Below, piece by piece: positions 19,888 through 30,829 of a DNA stretch of 46,492 bases; within the stretch, counting starts at the first letter, position 1; each line of letters begins with the position of its first letter. A program made the translations under genes and the position numbers. Below the pieces are notes generated by a model, which was not told the origin of the DNA, ran no database searches, and saw nothing but the letters and a program-made list of their open reading frames with translations. The stretch comes from Zygnema cylindricum. Lineage: Eukaryota; Streptophyta; Zygnematophyceae; Zygnematales; Zygnemataceae. The stretch covers positions 10,317 through 56,808 of the forward strand of contig JBBHKE010002512.1 in NCBI GenBank assembly GCA_037447655.1, read 5' to 3'.

Positions 19888-20330
19888 GTAGTGTACACCG
19901 CCAATCGCTATTAGTGTATTACAAGCTAATTCAGTCCCACTTTTTTTTTTCAAATTCTCAATTATCATAAATTATTTTGTTTTTTCCTTTACGCCATTTA
20001 GGGTTTTTTGTCCAATTAGCGTAAAAACGAAAATACGTTGCTATTTAAATAGTGTGATGTACGGTAGGTGTTAGACCTTACAAAATTGTACATTTTTAAG
20101 TGAAAAAGTATAATTAATGAGTTTTAGCAACTGCGGACGCATGAGAATATGCGCCCTAAAAAAGGGATGAAATCGGGCTGTCAAATATCAAGCTCGCACA
20201 TATTTGTCCAGCAACCATGTTTCGACTATGTGAGAGTAAAATTTGTGGACGATTTGTCAGATTTTGTACAATTACCTAAATTAGTGTAAGCATGTTTGCG
20301 ACCGACATATAGTTTTTCCAACGACCTAAA
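19888..20330 (+). repeat. Dispersed repeat R, copy 2
   Basis: Same orientation and block order as 12418-12835. No ORF of note. Confidence 0.7.
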
Positions 20331-21000
20331 TAAGCATCAGTAAACATTTAGAATGTATGTTTTTTTGAAAGTTTTCAAATTCCTAATTAGCGCAAATCAC
20401 TGTAGTTATTCCAATACGCTAAAGAAACATGTAATAAAGATTGGTGGTGTAGTGTACTTGTGTTTTTGACCCTGTAGTTGGATAGTCCATTGGGCCAATT
20501 TGTGAATGACCCACAAAGTAGCGCCACAAAATATCAACAATTGGGATAGCCCGTAGGAAATCTGGCGGATCCGTCCTTTTATACACGTGTTATATGAAAA
20601 AAACATAAAAACACCAAGAAACAACTCCGTGAAAATCTTTAGAAACTTGTAGTTCTCCACAAAGACAACTGATTTGGCCAAATTGGGGACTGATCTCGAA
20701 AAAAGAAAAAAAAGACGCGCAAACCAGGCGTAAAAAAATAATCTATATATATGGCGAGTCGTCAATGGCCAAAATTTTGACCTGATTTGTAGCGATCGAT
20801 GGGGTCATTTCCAAAACGAGGGATTTTTATCCGCAAATAGCCAAATGGAACCGGGTCTTGTATTTGGGATGTATGTAGAGCGAAAGTGTGTGGCAACGGA
20901 AAGAGTTACATGTTCCATGCACCCAAAATACTGACGCAAATTAATTTGTCCGTTCGATCTAGATGAGTGACCTATAAATTGGACAAAGGAAATCTAGCAA
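20331..21000. other. Intergenic, no gene seen
   Basis: AT-rich; holds the third copy of the ATTGGGATAGC segment (near 20535). The 119-codon minus-strand frame at 20406-20765 lies in this repeat and is not accepted. Confidence 0.5.
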
Positions 21001-21910
21001 CCTGCCATAATCTCCAAGCCATAATGATCCCTCTTCTTCCAGAAGCTTCGGCCATGGCTTCTTGCTAGGGTTTTCTGACCGTCTTTATGTGTACCTGGCG
21101 TCAAATTTGGCGTTCTCACTAGGAAGAACGTATTTTTTAAAATATTTATATTGTTAACCAAATCATCCCCCTCCGCTATCTCATTTTCTCTTAATAGGGT
21201 CCGCCTGTTTCTACCGATTTCCTTCTTACCTTTTGTGGCCATCTCCTACCATCTTGGCCGCCCAATTTGGCGTGCCATTAGTAAGGCATCGCGATTTTTG
21301 CACTTAATACTTTCTACACTTAATAATTTCAAGATAAGCTCGTATTTTAGGGAATTGCCTTTTAGCCGTACATCAAGATCAACTCGCTTTTTAGGGAATT
21401 GCTTTTTAGCCGTCGACCTTCGAAAGTTTTGGCCACGGCTTCCCACGAGGGTTTTTTGACCTTCCCATCTCTTATCTGCCGCTAAATTTTGCGTACAGGT
21501 AGTCTAAAGAATGTATTTTCGACACCTTTTCTACCAAAGGGCGAATCACCTCTTTCCCTAATCAGGTCTTTTAGTTTCGACCGATTTTTTTTTTCTATTC
21601 ATGGACTTCTTTTTCGATCTCTGCCACAAACATTGTTTCGGCGGTTCTCACTCACCAGTTTTCAACACAACCTGTATTATTTTTTACAACTCAGCTTGTG
21701 TACTCTCATTTTTTCTGTGGCGCCCACGGTACTTGGCGGCGTCGGTTGCCTTGATTCGTTTTTTCTAGTTTTCTTCCTCCCCGCATGTATCCTTCCGTCT
21801 ATAAAAACAAAACTTTACACAAACCCATGTGGAGAAGAACATCCCAATAATTGTGTTCCCCTCCTAGCTTTAACGAACCTTATTCCATCCCCATCTTCAT
21901 GCCGAGAGCC
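21001..21910. repeat. Diverged tandem duplication, unit about 385 bp
   Basis: The block at about 21035-21130 (CTTCGGCCATGGCTTC.., GGGTTTTCTGACC, AATTTGGCGTTC, GAACGTATTTT) recurs at about 21420-21520 (TTTTGGCCACGGCTTC, GGGTTTTTTGACC, AATTTTGCGTAC, GAATGTATTTTCG). The CTACCGATTT / CGACCGATTT blocks recur at 21213 and 21578. Open frames on both strands (20994-21242, 21246-21446, 21151-21459, 21489-21938) have no known domain. Confidence 0.5.
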
Positions 21911-23088
21911 TGTTGTTCATAGCCATTTTCAGCCATGAATATACCCTCGGAAGCACCACAAACTATCCCAAAAACAACCTACTTTGAATCGACTCAGAAT
22001 TCTACATAATAAACAAAAGGGGCTGAAACTACTTGAAAAGATATTTTCTAGGCCACTTAGTATTCCCAAAATTTTTTATATAAAAATACCAAACATAATT
22101 ATCACATAACTTAGTCAAAGTTGCAGAAAACAGTCTGCCAGAATTTTGATAAATCTGACCAACTTCAAAATGAAGCCCCAAGCACACCAAACACACAATA
22201 TCTTTGCAAATTTGCCACAATATTGCCAATACAAGAAAGATCACATGCATAATTTCAGATAATTTTGCCAATACAACTTAGAGCAATCCTCAGAATGAAA
22301 TTACCAAAAATAGCCAAAAACAGATTTAGTACCAAAAATTTCCTAAATCCAAAAAATGACTAAGTCCTACAAATATACACTACTAACTGTACGGAGGCAT
22401 ACCAGCCGTACGTAACCTATCAACTACCTCTATTAATGTGAGTATACCCGAATACTTTGTGATATGTCATAAACAAAAGATCTACACTAGTAATTAATAC
22501 ATATAGGACAAAGCATTGTTTTTAAATATTTACAAACCTTAGGAATTTCGTCAAATGATTCAGGACCGTCCAAAATAAATATCATGTTATGGACGCGATT
22601 TCGCGTCCCTCACCAAAATGACCAAATTGATGGCACCGCCGTCCGTAGCTTCTTATTCGGCATAATTGATGTCGTGTCACGCGATAACACAATCCACTTG
22701 ACGAACCGACGTCACCTCATCCAAATTAGTCCGTACTGGCGGCGTCTTTTTCACTCAATGTCGCTCACTCCACTTTCAATTCAGATTCCTTTCGTCATCA
22801 TTATGATTCGTACCTGCGGCGTACTTTTCCAAAACATTCTAAAATGGACCGCTTCGCGATACGTCGTACATTTGACTCATATAATCCGTATTATTCCTTA
22901 CATTTGATTGCGCCACTTAATTGATTCCAAAAAAATTAGTACCATTACTCCCCCAATTCGGAAATCCATTCGAACCTCCATAGTAAATCCAGATAGCATA
23001 CGCATTAAAAATCACGTCAAGAATTCACGAACCATTATGTACGCACGAAATGTCGCGTACGCACCAAACTCACTTTTCAAAAACAACA
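21911..23088 (-). mobile_element. Family B copia LTR, minus strand
   Basis: On the minus strand it starts TGTTGTTTTTGAAAAG at 23088 and ends GAACAACA at 21911, giving terminal inverted repeats TGTTGTT/AACAACA. It matches the two plus-strand B LTRs through GTACGCGACATTTC, GGGTATACTCAC, TATGCCTCCGTAC and TTTGTGGTGCTTC. The gag-start ATG lies at 21936, 26 bases before its end. Because a gag/charged-ORF remnant precedes it on the minus strand, it is best read as the 3' LTR of that element. Confidence 0.75.
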
Positions 23089-23349
23089 CTCCGTCGATTT
23101 TATTTTTTCGTGCATGCGGAATAAAATAAGAGTAGTGTTGCTGCTATGGTTGCGATGTCAAAGCAGCGAAACTACGATGTCGAATAAAGGCAGCATAGCG
23201 CCATACCACCATAGCAACGTAGCATTACAACGTAGCAAGATGTGACCAAAGTCTCCACTGCTTTCGTTGCGCCAATACTACTCTAGTCATGCTGCCATTT
23301 ATTCCAAAATGCGTCCTCTCTAAACATATCATTGCTTCCGCTGCCTCTT

Positions 23350-24250
23350 TGTAGGTCTTCAAAAACTAAAAACTTTCTTTTTCAACAAATTTCAAAAATC
23401 AAAATGCTATATTCGAAATTCCACAAATATTACCGAATGTTAAAGGTAATCACCTCCATATAATCACTTTTCACGCCATTTTCTTTTGACAACTTTCTGC
23501 ACATGTTTTTTTCTACGGTTTAATCTTTGAATTCTATTTTTTACTTTCGTTTTCTTATTGAATTTTGATCATTTTTCAATTTTCGCAATTTTATTTCCTT
23601 TTCCCGCATTATAAACTTCATCACTTACTTTAATTTCTTGAACACTTTTCCTCTCTCCTTCTCTAAGTGTATTAATCTCCTCATGTAAATTCGTTTCAGT
23701 TTCCACTTCCAAATCACCTTCACTTCCTCCAGCTATTCTCACTTCAGTAACCTCTTCCTCTTGCAAAACTTTATCACTCACCAATCTATCGTTGGAAGAA
23801 TTAACAAAAACTGACCCCTTTTACGTCACCTCTTTCTCCACTCCATTTTCGGTGACAAAACATTTTTCCTTTTCTTTCTCATGTTCCATATCTCGAAGAG
23901 AAACAATCAGCAAGTTTACAAATTCGTCGACGGGAAATGTAACCCTTCGTTTAGGGGGTCAAACTCAAGTGTCATCCCATCCCCTTTTGAAAGTTCATGT
24001 GACACATGCACTTTTATATATCGGACATACCCTGAAAGTATGCCTAAATCATTACAGTTAAAACAATTTTCTCCCTTACAATTTTTCTATTTCTCTAGAA
24101 CTGTGATTTGACACCTTGAAAATTCCCCCTATTCTTTAGAGCCTCATTATTGACCTCTTCCTCTAAAACACACCTGATTGCTAAAGGTAAGCTCTAATCA
24201 TTTTTATCAACTTATTACAATCTATCTATAGAACACATATATTCCTTAGG
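23350..24250 (-). pseudogene. Family B internal remnant: gag C-terminus and charged ORF
   Basis: Read on the minus strand from 24250: GLPKEY..., then CVLEEEVNNEALKN, then a broken zinc knuckle around NCFNCNDLG, all aligned with the plus-strand B gag at 25770-26040. It continues with a Glu/Lys-rich stretch open from 23784 to 23569 (LVSDKVLQEEEVTEVRI..) that matches the plus-strand charged ORF (YERLVNDTNLLTEEVTKI.., 26215 on). Stops and frameshifts are present. The remnant ends at the LTR at 23088 and is cut at 24257, where the plus-strand B element begins. Confidence 0.65.
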
Positions 24251-24257
24251 TAATCCT

Positions 24258-25343
24258 TGTTGTTTTGAAAAGTTTGTTTCGTGCGTACGCGACATTTCTT
24301 GCGCTTGGGACAGTTCGTGCATAATGGAATTTAATGTGGAGGTTTGAATGGATTCACGGATTGGGGAAGCGAATCTACGGATAAAACTAAAGTGACGTAA
24401 AGGACTCGGTGAGTGGCGTGAATAAGCATTGAGAAATGGATGGCGGATCAAATGAACGAAATGCTGAAATATACGTCGCCAGTATGGCACACCTGTGACA
24501 CAGACAAGACAAAGCAGCTGCGGTTATTTTGGATATGATCCGTGCGGACAACGCAGCTGACACAACTAGGGATAATATGAATATGATTTGGTACGGGACA
24601 ACGCAACTGCGATTGGTATGAATCAAGTCGACGAACGAAGATTCATAAGAAGATATAAAGTAACTAAGCAAGTTGACGCCTAGTATGTGGATTTTGCGGA
24701 GGTGTCGGCGTAAATATTTTGTACAACATAGGTTTGTCTTTTTGCTAATTAGTTTAATAGTGTAGATTTTTTCATTCTTGACATACCTCGAATTATTCGG
24801 GTATACTCACAATAGTTTAGGTAGATGGTAGATACCGTACGATTGGTATGCCTCCGTACATTGAGTAGTGAACTCTTTGAGTATAACTTGTAGGACTTAG
24901 ATTATTTTGAGTATCACAACTGAGTTAATCAAAGACTTCGCAGACTATTTTTCTGCAATTTTGACCTGTTAGTGTGATCACTCTGGTTGTTCCTTTGATG
25001 TGAAACTTTGTGGATGTATACTATGATCTAGAAACTATATGTGTGTGTAGTTTCCGTCTGTTATGTTGTTTCTGTAGAATTATGTGAGGAGTCTACCTTG
25101 TTAGTTTGGTAAGTTGTTAGATGCTTTTGGGAAACTCAACAGCTCATATCTGTTGGATGCCTTTGAATATTTGCCTAAAACTCTGGGAAGTTACAGTGTC
25201 TAAAATATACTACATTTTGGTACAATTTGAGGTGGTTTTGTTTAGTGTGGAATAATCTTTGTTTTCTGAAACACAATTGTTTTGGGGGTAAGTTTGTGGT
25301 GCTTGCGAGAGTAATCCATGGCTGAAAAAGGCTATGGACGACA
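24258..25343 (+). mobile_element. Family B copia 5' LTR
   Basis: 1086 bp, TGTTGTTTTGAAAAG to GGACGACA. It ends nine codons into the gag frame (ATG at 25318). The primer-binding site follows directly. Similar to 27785-28823 and to the minus-strand LTR at 21911-23088. No matching target duplication was found at the outer ends of the 24258-28823 element. Confidence 0.8.
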
Positions 25344-26070
25344 GGTTATGGGCCCACACCCATGGCTACCCATATTTGATGGATCTAAATATCACTACTG
25401 TAAGAGTGTGCTTGAGAGCTACTTCGAGATGATGGAGCTAATGGATGTGGTGGAAGGTACTTTGGCCCAAACATCAAATGGATGGAAAAAGAAAAATCAT
25501 GAGTGTCTAAGTGTATCAAGAACTCCTTGACTGAGAATTTGGTAATGACATACATAAGTTTTGAAAAGGCAACTAAAGTATGGAAGTGCTTAGAATGTAC
25601 GTATGCAAAGACGTCTTTATATAATTGACTTAGTAGTGTTACCAAAATAGTTGAATACAAGTATGTAGGAGGCAGTATGGAAAAACATTGTATTGACTTA
25701 CAAGCATTATTTGTAGTAAATGATTTGGCAGGAGGAAACTTTACAGATGCTCAACAAGCTCTTTTGTTAATGAGAAACCTACCTAAAGAATATAAGAGTG
25801 CATTAGATTGATTAACTTTAATTGATAAAAAGGATTGGAGGTTAACTGTAGCTAGACGAGGTGTTCTAAATGAAGAGGCTAATAGAGAGGTTTTATCAAG
25901 TGAGAGGAATATAAAGGAATCTAAATCTCAGTTTCAAAAAATTAAAATAAAAAAGTGAGTTTAGTGATCAACCTAAGAATTATTTTTACTGTAATGATTT
26001 AGGACATACCTTCAAGGTATTTCCGTCGTATAAAAGTGCAAGTGTTACATGGAATTTCAGAGATGGATGG
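25318..26070 (+). pseudogene. Family B copia gag, frameshifted
   Basis: Starts MAEKGYGRQVMGPH at the ATG inside the LTR and then shows WLPIFDGSKYHYCKSVLESY, the FDG-x-x-Y...W motif region of copia gag (DUF4219/UBN2). The frame breaks near 25490 and continues in another frame: ATKVWKCLECTYAKTSLYN, SMEKHCIDLQALF, ARRGVLNEEA. A decayed zinc knuckle follows at about 25985 (YFYCNDLGHTFKVF, last Cys replaced). At least three stops interrupt it. It would have formed the particle shell and bound element RNA; it cannot do so now. Confidence 0.7.
25344..25357 (+). promoter_or_regulatory. Primer-binding site, initiator tRNA-Met anticodon-arm type
   Basis: GGTTATGGGCCCAC immediately follows the LTR's terminal CA. 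Its complement, GTGGGCCCATAACC, is the anticodon arm of eukaryotic initiator tRNA-Met, not the tRNA 3' end. Drosophila copia uses a 5' half of this tRNA in the same way. The same bases are gag codons (..QVMGP). Confidence 0.75.
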
Positions 26071-26214
26071 GACAGCTGCCTAGTTTGACCCTCAACAAGA
26101 AAGAAATCAAGTGCTTTAGTGAGTGAGTAACAAGACTCGATCGATGACAAAAGGCATACATCGTGTGTTTATGACTTTATTTACTTACTAACCTTCTTTG
26201 TTGTTCGGAATGAG

Positions 26215-27224
26215 GTGAAAGAGGTGAAAGAAAAGGATTCAGTTGCTATCAATATTTACTATGAAAGATTGGTGAATGACACAAACTTATTAACAGAAGA
26301 GGTAACTAAAATAAGAAAAGTTGAAGGAGGTGAAGGGCACATAGAGGTGGAAGAGACTGGAATTTTTTTTGTCACCGAAGATAGTGAGGAGAAGGAAGAG
26401 AGTGAAAAGACTCGGCTTGTGTGACCCCTCGTGATAAATTGGTGTGTGAGAATGACTTACAAAAAGAAGAGATTCTTGAAGAACGGGGAGTCAGAAAAGT
26501 AAACTTGAAATTGGTTGAAGAATATTCTTTACATATGGAGAATACTGAACTGAAAAAAAAACTTGGAGAAAGGATAAGAGAAGATGATGAGATAGAAAAT
26601 AGTGAATTCACACAAAATGGGGAATTAACATCAAAAGTGGAAAATATTGTTGATTTAAAAATTATTAAACTCGGCGAAAAATAGGTACAAATCGCTAAGA
26701 AAATGAGGCTAGGGAAGGAGGTTTATGAGAGCGAGAAAGATTATAAATTTGGAGGAATATGGAGAATAACAAAGAACACTAGGAAGAGGAAAGAGCAACT
26801 AAACGAAAAGGGGATCAGAGTGAATATATTGATAATGCATTCAATTAAGGGAAGTGACAGATCTATGGAAAAAGACCAAAAATTAGTGAGAAAAACCACA
26901 CTTTATAGAGGTAATGGGAAGGCAACCATGGAAAAACTACAAATTCAATAAACAGATCAAGAATTCATAAGGAAACAAGGAAAAGATAAAGATTGCACAA
27001 AAACAGCTGGAGAAGAAACATGTTACAAAATCGATCACACCGAAGAACAAAACAAGCAACGTTGAGAAAATGTGTGACAGGAAAATGGAGGGACGTGAGC
27101 GATATTTTAGGAACCTTTAAGAGAAGTAGGTGCATTAACTTATGTAAGTTATATCGAAGGAAGCAGAAGGCGTGGAAGTATTTAATAGGGGAGAAGGTAC
27201 AACGATTGTTTGATAAAAGTGTGT
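26215..27224 (+). pseudogene. Charged (Glu/Lys-rich) ORF in the place of pol, family B
   Basis: Three open stretches in series: 26215-26424, then 26421-26684 and 26703-26951 in one shared frame split by a TAG, and 26993-27226 in another. Composition is extreme in Glu and Lys with few hydrophobics (TELKKKLGERIREDDEIEN; RITKNTRKRKEQLNEKG), suggesting a long charged helix or coiled coil. It lies between gag and the 3' LTR, where protease, integrase and RT should be; none of their motifs is seen. A related stretch exists on the minus strand at 23784-23569, and an analogous one in family A at 33294-34050. Function unknown. Confidence 0.5.
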
Positions 27225-27764
27225 AGGAGATAGCTTTTCGACAAATTTGATAACATGGCTAAGTGACGAATACGGGTGGAAATTCGGATTTACTGCAGAG
27301 GTGTTATAACATTAGTGAAATGACAGTTTGGCGTTTATGGCATAGGGGGAGCTATTACAGGACAAATTTTACAAGGGGGCAGTTTTGAAGAAAGCGAAGG
27401 TTGGGAAATGGCAAGAGGCAGCAGAAGTACTGGCGACGACGTAAGCAGATAGCGTGGTGATGTGTTTTTTTTTCTAACTTTTTGAATGTTGAGTAGTGGA
27501 GGTTGTGAAAGAAATCCTTCGATCTTTAAATAACTTTTACGTTCGTGCGTTTGTTTGTTCCTCCATTAGAGTAAAATGATATGCAAACAGAGTGGAGTAC
27601 TGAGTCTAATGCTTCAAGGGAGTGTTGAATTTGAAAGCTTAAGTTCCCACTAGATGAGGTTGTGAGGGGAAGTTGAGAGTAGAATCGAGCAGTTGCTAGG
27701 GCAGCGATTTCAAACTAGTGTAGCATAGCTCTACACGCTGCGTATTACATTCCCCGTGCACGAA
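27225..27764 (+). other. Non-coding 3' internal region of the family B element
   Basis: Between the charged ORF and the polypurine tract. No open frame with a known motif. Confidence 0.5.
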
Positions 27765-27784
27765 ACTAAATTTTTGGGGGAGAG
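27765..27784 (+). promoter_or_regulatory. Polypurine tract before the B 3' LTR
   Basis: TTTTTGGGGGAGAG lies immediately before TTGTTTTGAAAA, the start of the second B LTR. It is the expected plus-strand primer site. Confidence 0.65.
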
Positions 27785-28823
27785 TTGTTTTGAAAAATGT
27801 GTTTCGTGCATACGCGACATTTCATGCGCTTGGGACAATTCGTGCGTAATGGATTTAATGTGGAGGTTTGAATGGAATCACGGATTGGGGAAGGGAACGT
27901 ACAGATAAAACTAAAGTGACGTAAGGGACTCGGTTAGTGGCGTGAATAAGCATTGAGAAATGGACAGCGGATCGCAAGCGATCCGATGTGAAATGAACAA
28001 AAAGTTGAAATATACGCCGCCGGTACGGCGCACCTCCGACACAGACAAGACAAACGCAGCTACTGTTATTTTGAATATGATCCATACGGACAAACCAGCT
28101 GCGATTGGTATGAATCAAGTCTACGGACGAAGATTCATAAGAAAATCTAAAGTAACAAACTAAGTTGACGCTTAGTATGCGGATTTTGCGGAAGTGTCGG
28201 TGTATATATTCTGTACGACAAAGGTTTGTCTTTTTGCTAATTAGCTAATTAGTGTTGACTTGTTAGTTTTGACATACCTCAAATTATTCCGGTATACTCA
28301 CAATAGTTTAGGTAGATGGTAAATACCGTACGCATAGTATGCCTCCGTACTTTCAGTAGTGAACTCTCTAAGTGTAACTTGTAGGACATAGTATCACAAC
28401 TAAGTTAATCAAAGACATGACAGACTGTTTTTGTGCAACTTTGACCTGATAGTGTGATCACTCTGATTGATGTTTTGATATCAAACTTTGTGGATGTATT
28501 CAATAATCTAGAAACTAAATGTGTGTGAAGTTTCAATCTGATCTATTGTTTTTGTAGAATTATGTGACAAGTCTATCTGGTTAGTTTGAGAAGCTGTCAA
28601 CTGTTTTTGTGAAACTCTAGAACTTATATCTTCTAGATTCCTTATTGGATTTAGCTGTTAATTTGGGAGTTTACAGTGTCTATGGTATAGTGCATATTGA
28701 TGTAGTTTGAGGTATTTTATTTTATTGTGGAGTAATCTAAGCTGTCTGAAACATAGCTCATTTTGTGTGTAGTTTGTGGTGCTTCTAAGTGTAATCTATG
28801 GCTGATATAGGCTATGGACAACA
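27785..28823 (+). mobile_element. Family B copia 3' LTR
   Basis: About 1039 bp, homologous to 24258-25343 along its whole length and clearly diverged from it by point changes and small gaps, so the insertion is old. It ends GGACAACA, 26 bases after its ATG (28798). The next sequence is unrelated to the B primer-binding site, which shows that the LTR ends here. Confidence 0.75.
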
Positions 28824-29907
28824 CTTACTGTCCAGACTAACACAGCCACTCAAATTTTTTAATTTTAATATTCTAAAGGTAGTATGTCAGGTCATTGTCA
28901 TGCTATAAAAAGGTTTTTTCTTCATAGTACATGTGCTGGTGGGGACTTTTCACCACCTCAGCAAGCTAGGTTGTTGATGAGAACTTTGCCCGATGAATAT
29001 AAGGGAGCCATGGATAGGCTTAGGGATCTTCCACAACGTCAGTGGAATATAGCGTTAACGATGCATTTTATTTTAAGCGAAGAAGCTAACTAGATTTCAC
29101 AAAGAGGTAGTAGTAAGTCTTTGCACGCACTAGCTAACCTGTTTTCATACTCTAAGAATGGCAGTGGTAGTGGCTAAGGTAGTGGTCTTAGAAAGTAACC
29201 TTTAACCTGCTATTATTGTGATGAAAAATGGCATGTTTTCAAAATATATAATGCCTACAAGTGGGCAAAAGCCACAGGAAATTTTTGCTCTGGCTGGGAC
29301 AAAAGCCGAGTTCCTTCTGAATCAGGTGGAGGACCAACTGCTGTCTTCAATGAACTTAAGAAGGAGGACGTGAGCATCTTTCCCTTACAACAGTGAAAAA
29401 GAATACTTTGCGATGGCACAAGCAATGGAAGGCGTGGAGGAAGACGAATGGATAATAGACTCTGGTGCATCTACCCACATGTGCCACAATCGCGATCTGT
29501 TTAAGAGTATTCAATCTATATCACCCATCAAAATTCATTTTAGTGATGATACGTTTGTTCAATCGAAATCAAAGGGGAGGGTGTCACTTTTGTTGAACTT
29601 AGATAGAAAACTTGTGAAAAGGGTCTTGGAAGATGTGTTGCATGTCCCAGTTTTTAAAAGAATTTTTTTCTCTACGTCTGTGGAAGAAAAGAAAGGTTTT
29701 AAAACTATATATGAGAATGGGAAGAAGACATTGAGTAAAAATGGGAAAATAGCTGTATATGGATTTGTTGGGGGAAACAATTTGTATCGATTAAGTCTTG
29801 CAAATGATAATGACATTGATATTATGTACTCAAGTGTAATCAATGATTTTGATTTATAGCATAAACGTTCAAGACATGTGAGTTGTGATAGATTAGAAAA
29901 GATGGTA
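28824..29907 (+). pseudogene. Copia element D: gag 3' half, protease and pre-integrase fragment
   Basis: 28884-29093 encodes the gag segment QQARLLMRTLPDEYKGAMDR. A zinc knuckle with the last Cys lost (CYYCDEKWHVFKIY) is at about 29208. From 29413 an intact 148-codon frame carries the aspartic protease: WIIDSGASTHMC (DSG active site), then LLNLDRKLVKRVLEDVLHVP. After its TAG comes HKRSRHVSCDRLEKMV, the GAG-pre-integrase motif normally LWHKRLGHVS; the stop replaces its Trp. The element is cut at 29907 by a minus-strand LTR. It does not belong to family B, judging by the gag sequence. Confidence 0.75.
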
Positions 29908-30669
29908 TGTTGTTTTACTACCAACGGTGCAGGTGGAGGAGCAGCAGTAGTGATAGAAGTAGACATGATACACTCTCAGAAGCTATCAAGAATCTTACCA
30001 AACAGCTGTTCTTAAGTGCTCACCAATTCTTATAAAAGCATCTAAACCTCACAAAACTCTATGAGAATATAGAGTAGCATAAACACTGACAACTCCCAAA
30101 GTTTCAGCATAATTGACCTGACAACACTCAAGATATAATACTCAGAAGTTTCCCAAAAATTGTCTGCAGTTTACTACTTGGAAGTCTGGATACATAATAT
30201 GTTCTGAGTCCTAAGTCTTATACTTGTGTTGAACTAGCAACACCAGTGTACTTGAGAGGTACGTCAAACCACAACGCTACCACTAATTTGTCAAGCTACC
30301 ACTGAGCTATCACTAAGCTACCACTAAGCGATCACTAAGCTACCACTGAATTACCCACTAAGTTACCATTGAGTTACCCACTAAGTTGACTAGAATCGTA
30401 TCTATCGCAGTTGCTCTATCCTGTACAGAATCACATTAAGAATATCAGACGCTGCGTTGTCCGTACGGACCATATCAAATATAATCGTGGTTGCGTTGTC
30501 CTGTCTGTGTTGCAGCTTCGCTGCTGCGCTGCTTTGCTGCTGCGCTGCTGCGCTGCTGCGCTGCTCTGCTGCTGCGCTACTCTGTCTGTATAGCAGCTGC
30601 GCTGCTCTGTCTGTATAGCTGCTGCGCTGTTGCGCTGCTCTGAGGCTGAAAGCTTTCTAAAAGACAACA
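29908..30669 (-). mobile_element. Family C copia 3' LTR, minus strand
   Basis: On the minus strand it starts TGTTGTCTTTTAG (30669) and ends AAAACAACA (29908), with TGTTGT/ACAACA terminal repeats, 762 bp. A gag-like start, MSTSITTAAPPPAPL, begins at 29966, 59 bases inside the LTR end. It contains a CTG-rich array (30520-30650 on plus) and an 11-bp CTACCACTAAG array (about 30280-30390). It interrupts the element D pre-integrase region at TGGTA (29903-29907). Confidence 0.75.
30520..30650. repeat. GCTGCGCTGCT array inside LTR C
   Basis: Imperfect CTG/CGCTG repeats, interrupted twice by TCTGTCTGTATAGC. Part of the U3 region of the minus-strand LTR. Confidence 0.8.
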
Positions 30670-30685
30670 CTCCCCTAAAGCTTTA
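30670..30685 (-). promoter_or_regulatory. Polypurine tract before LTR C
   Basis: On the minus strand, GCTTTAGGGGAG directly precedes TGTTGTC, the LTR start. Confidence 0.65.
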
Positions 30686-30829
30686 GACTCAGTATACCGG
30701 CGCAGCTGCGGTGATAAACTAGCGCAGCATCGCAGCATAACAATATAGCAATTAGCAAGTCACCGAGTCCCACTACATCTCAATGGTGGACTTATCGCAG
30801 AGTGGCAGTATAGCAGTGCAGCAATTCAA

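Noticed and set aside
20994-21938. Open frames on both strands (82, 66, 102 and 149 codons)
   Set aside because: They overlap a diverged tandem DNA duplication, and none shows a known motif.
27785-29907. Tandem copia elements sharing an LTR
   Set aside because: First suspected because each LTR is followed by a gag start. All LTR copies diverge at the same base shortly after the ATG, so the gag start belongs to the LTR and no tandem element is needed.
29559-29966. 135-codon minus-strand frame starting MSTSITTAAPPP
   Set aside because: Only the first 20 or so codons belong to LTR C; the rest is the antisense of the element D protease.
30241-30390. CRISPR-like array of CTACCACTAAG repeats
   Set aside because: Short 11-bp units with no spacers, inside an LTR in a eukaryotic genome.
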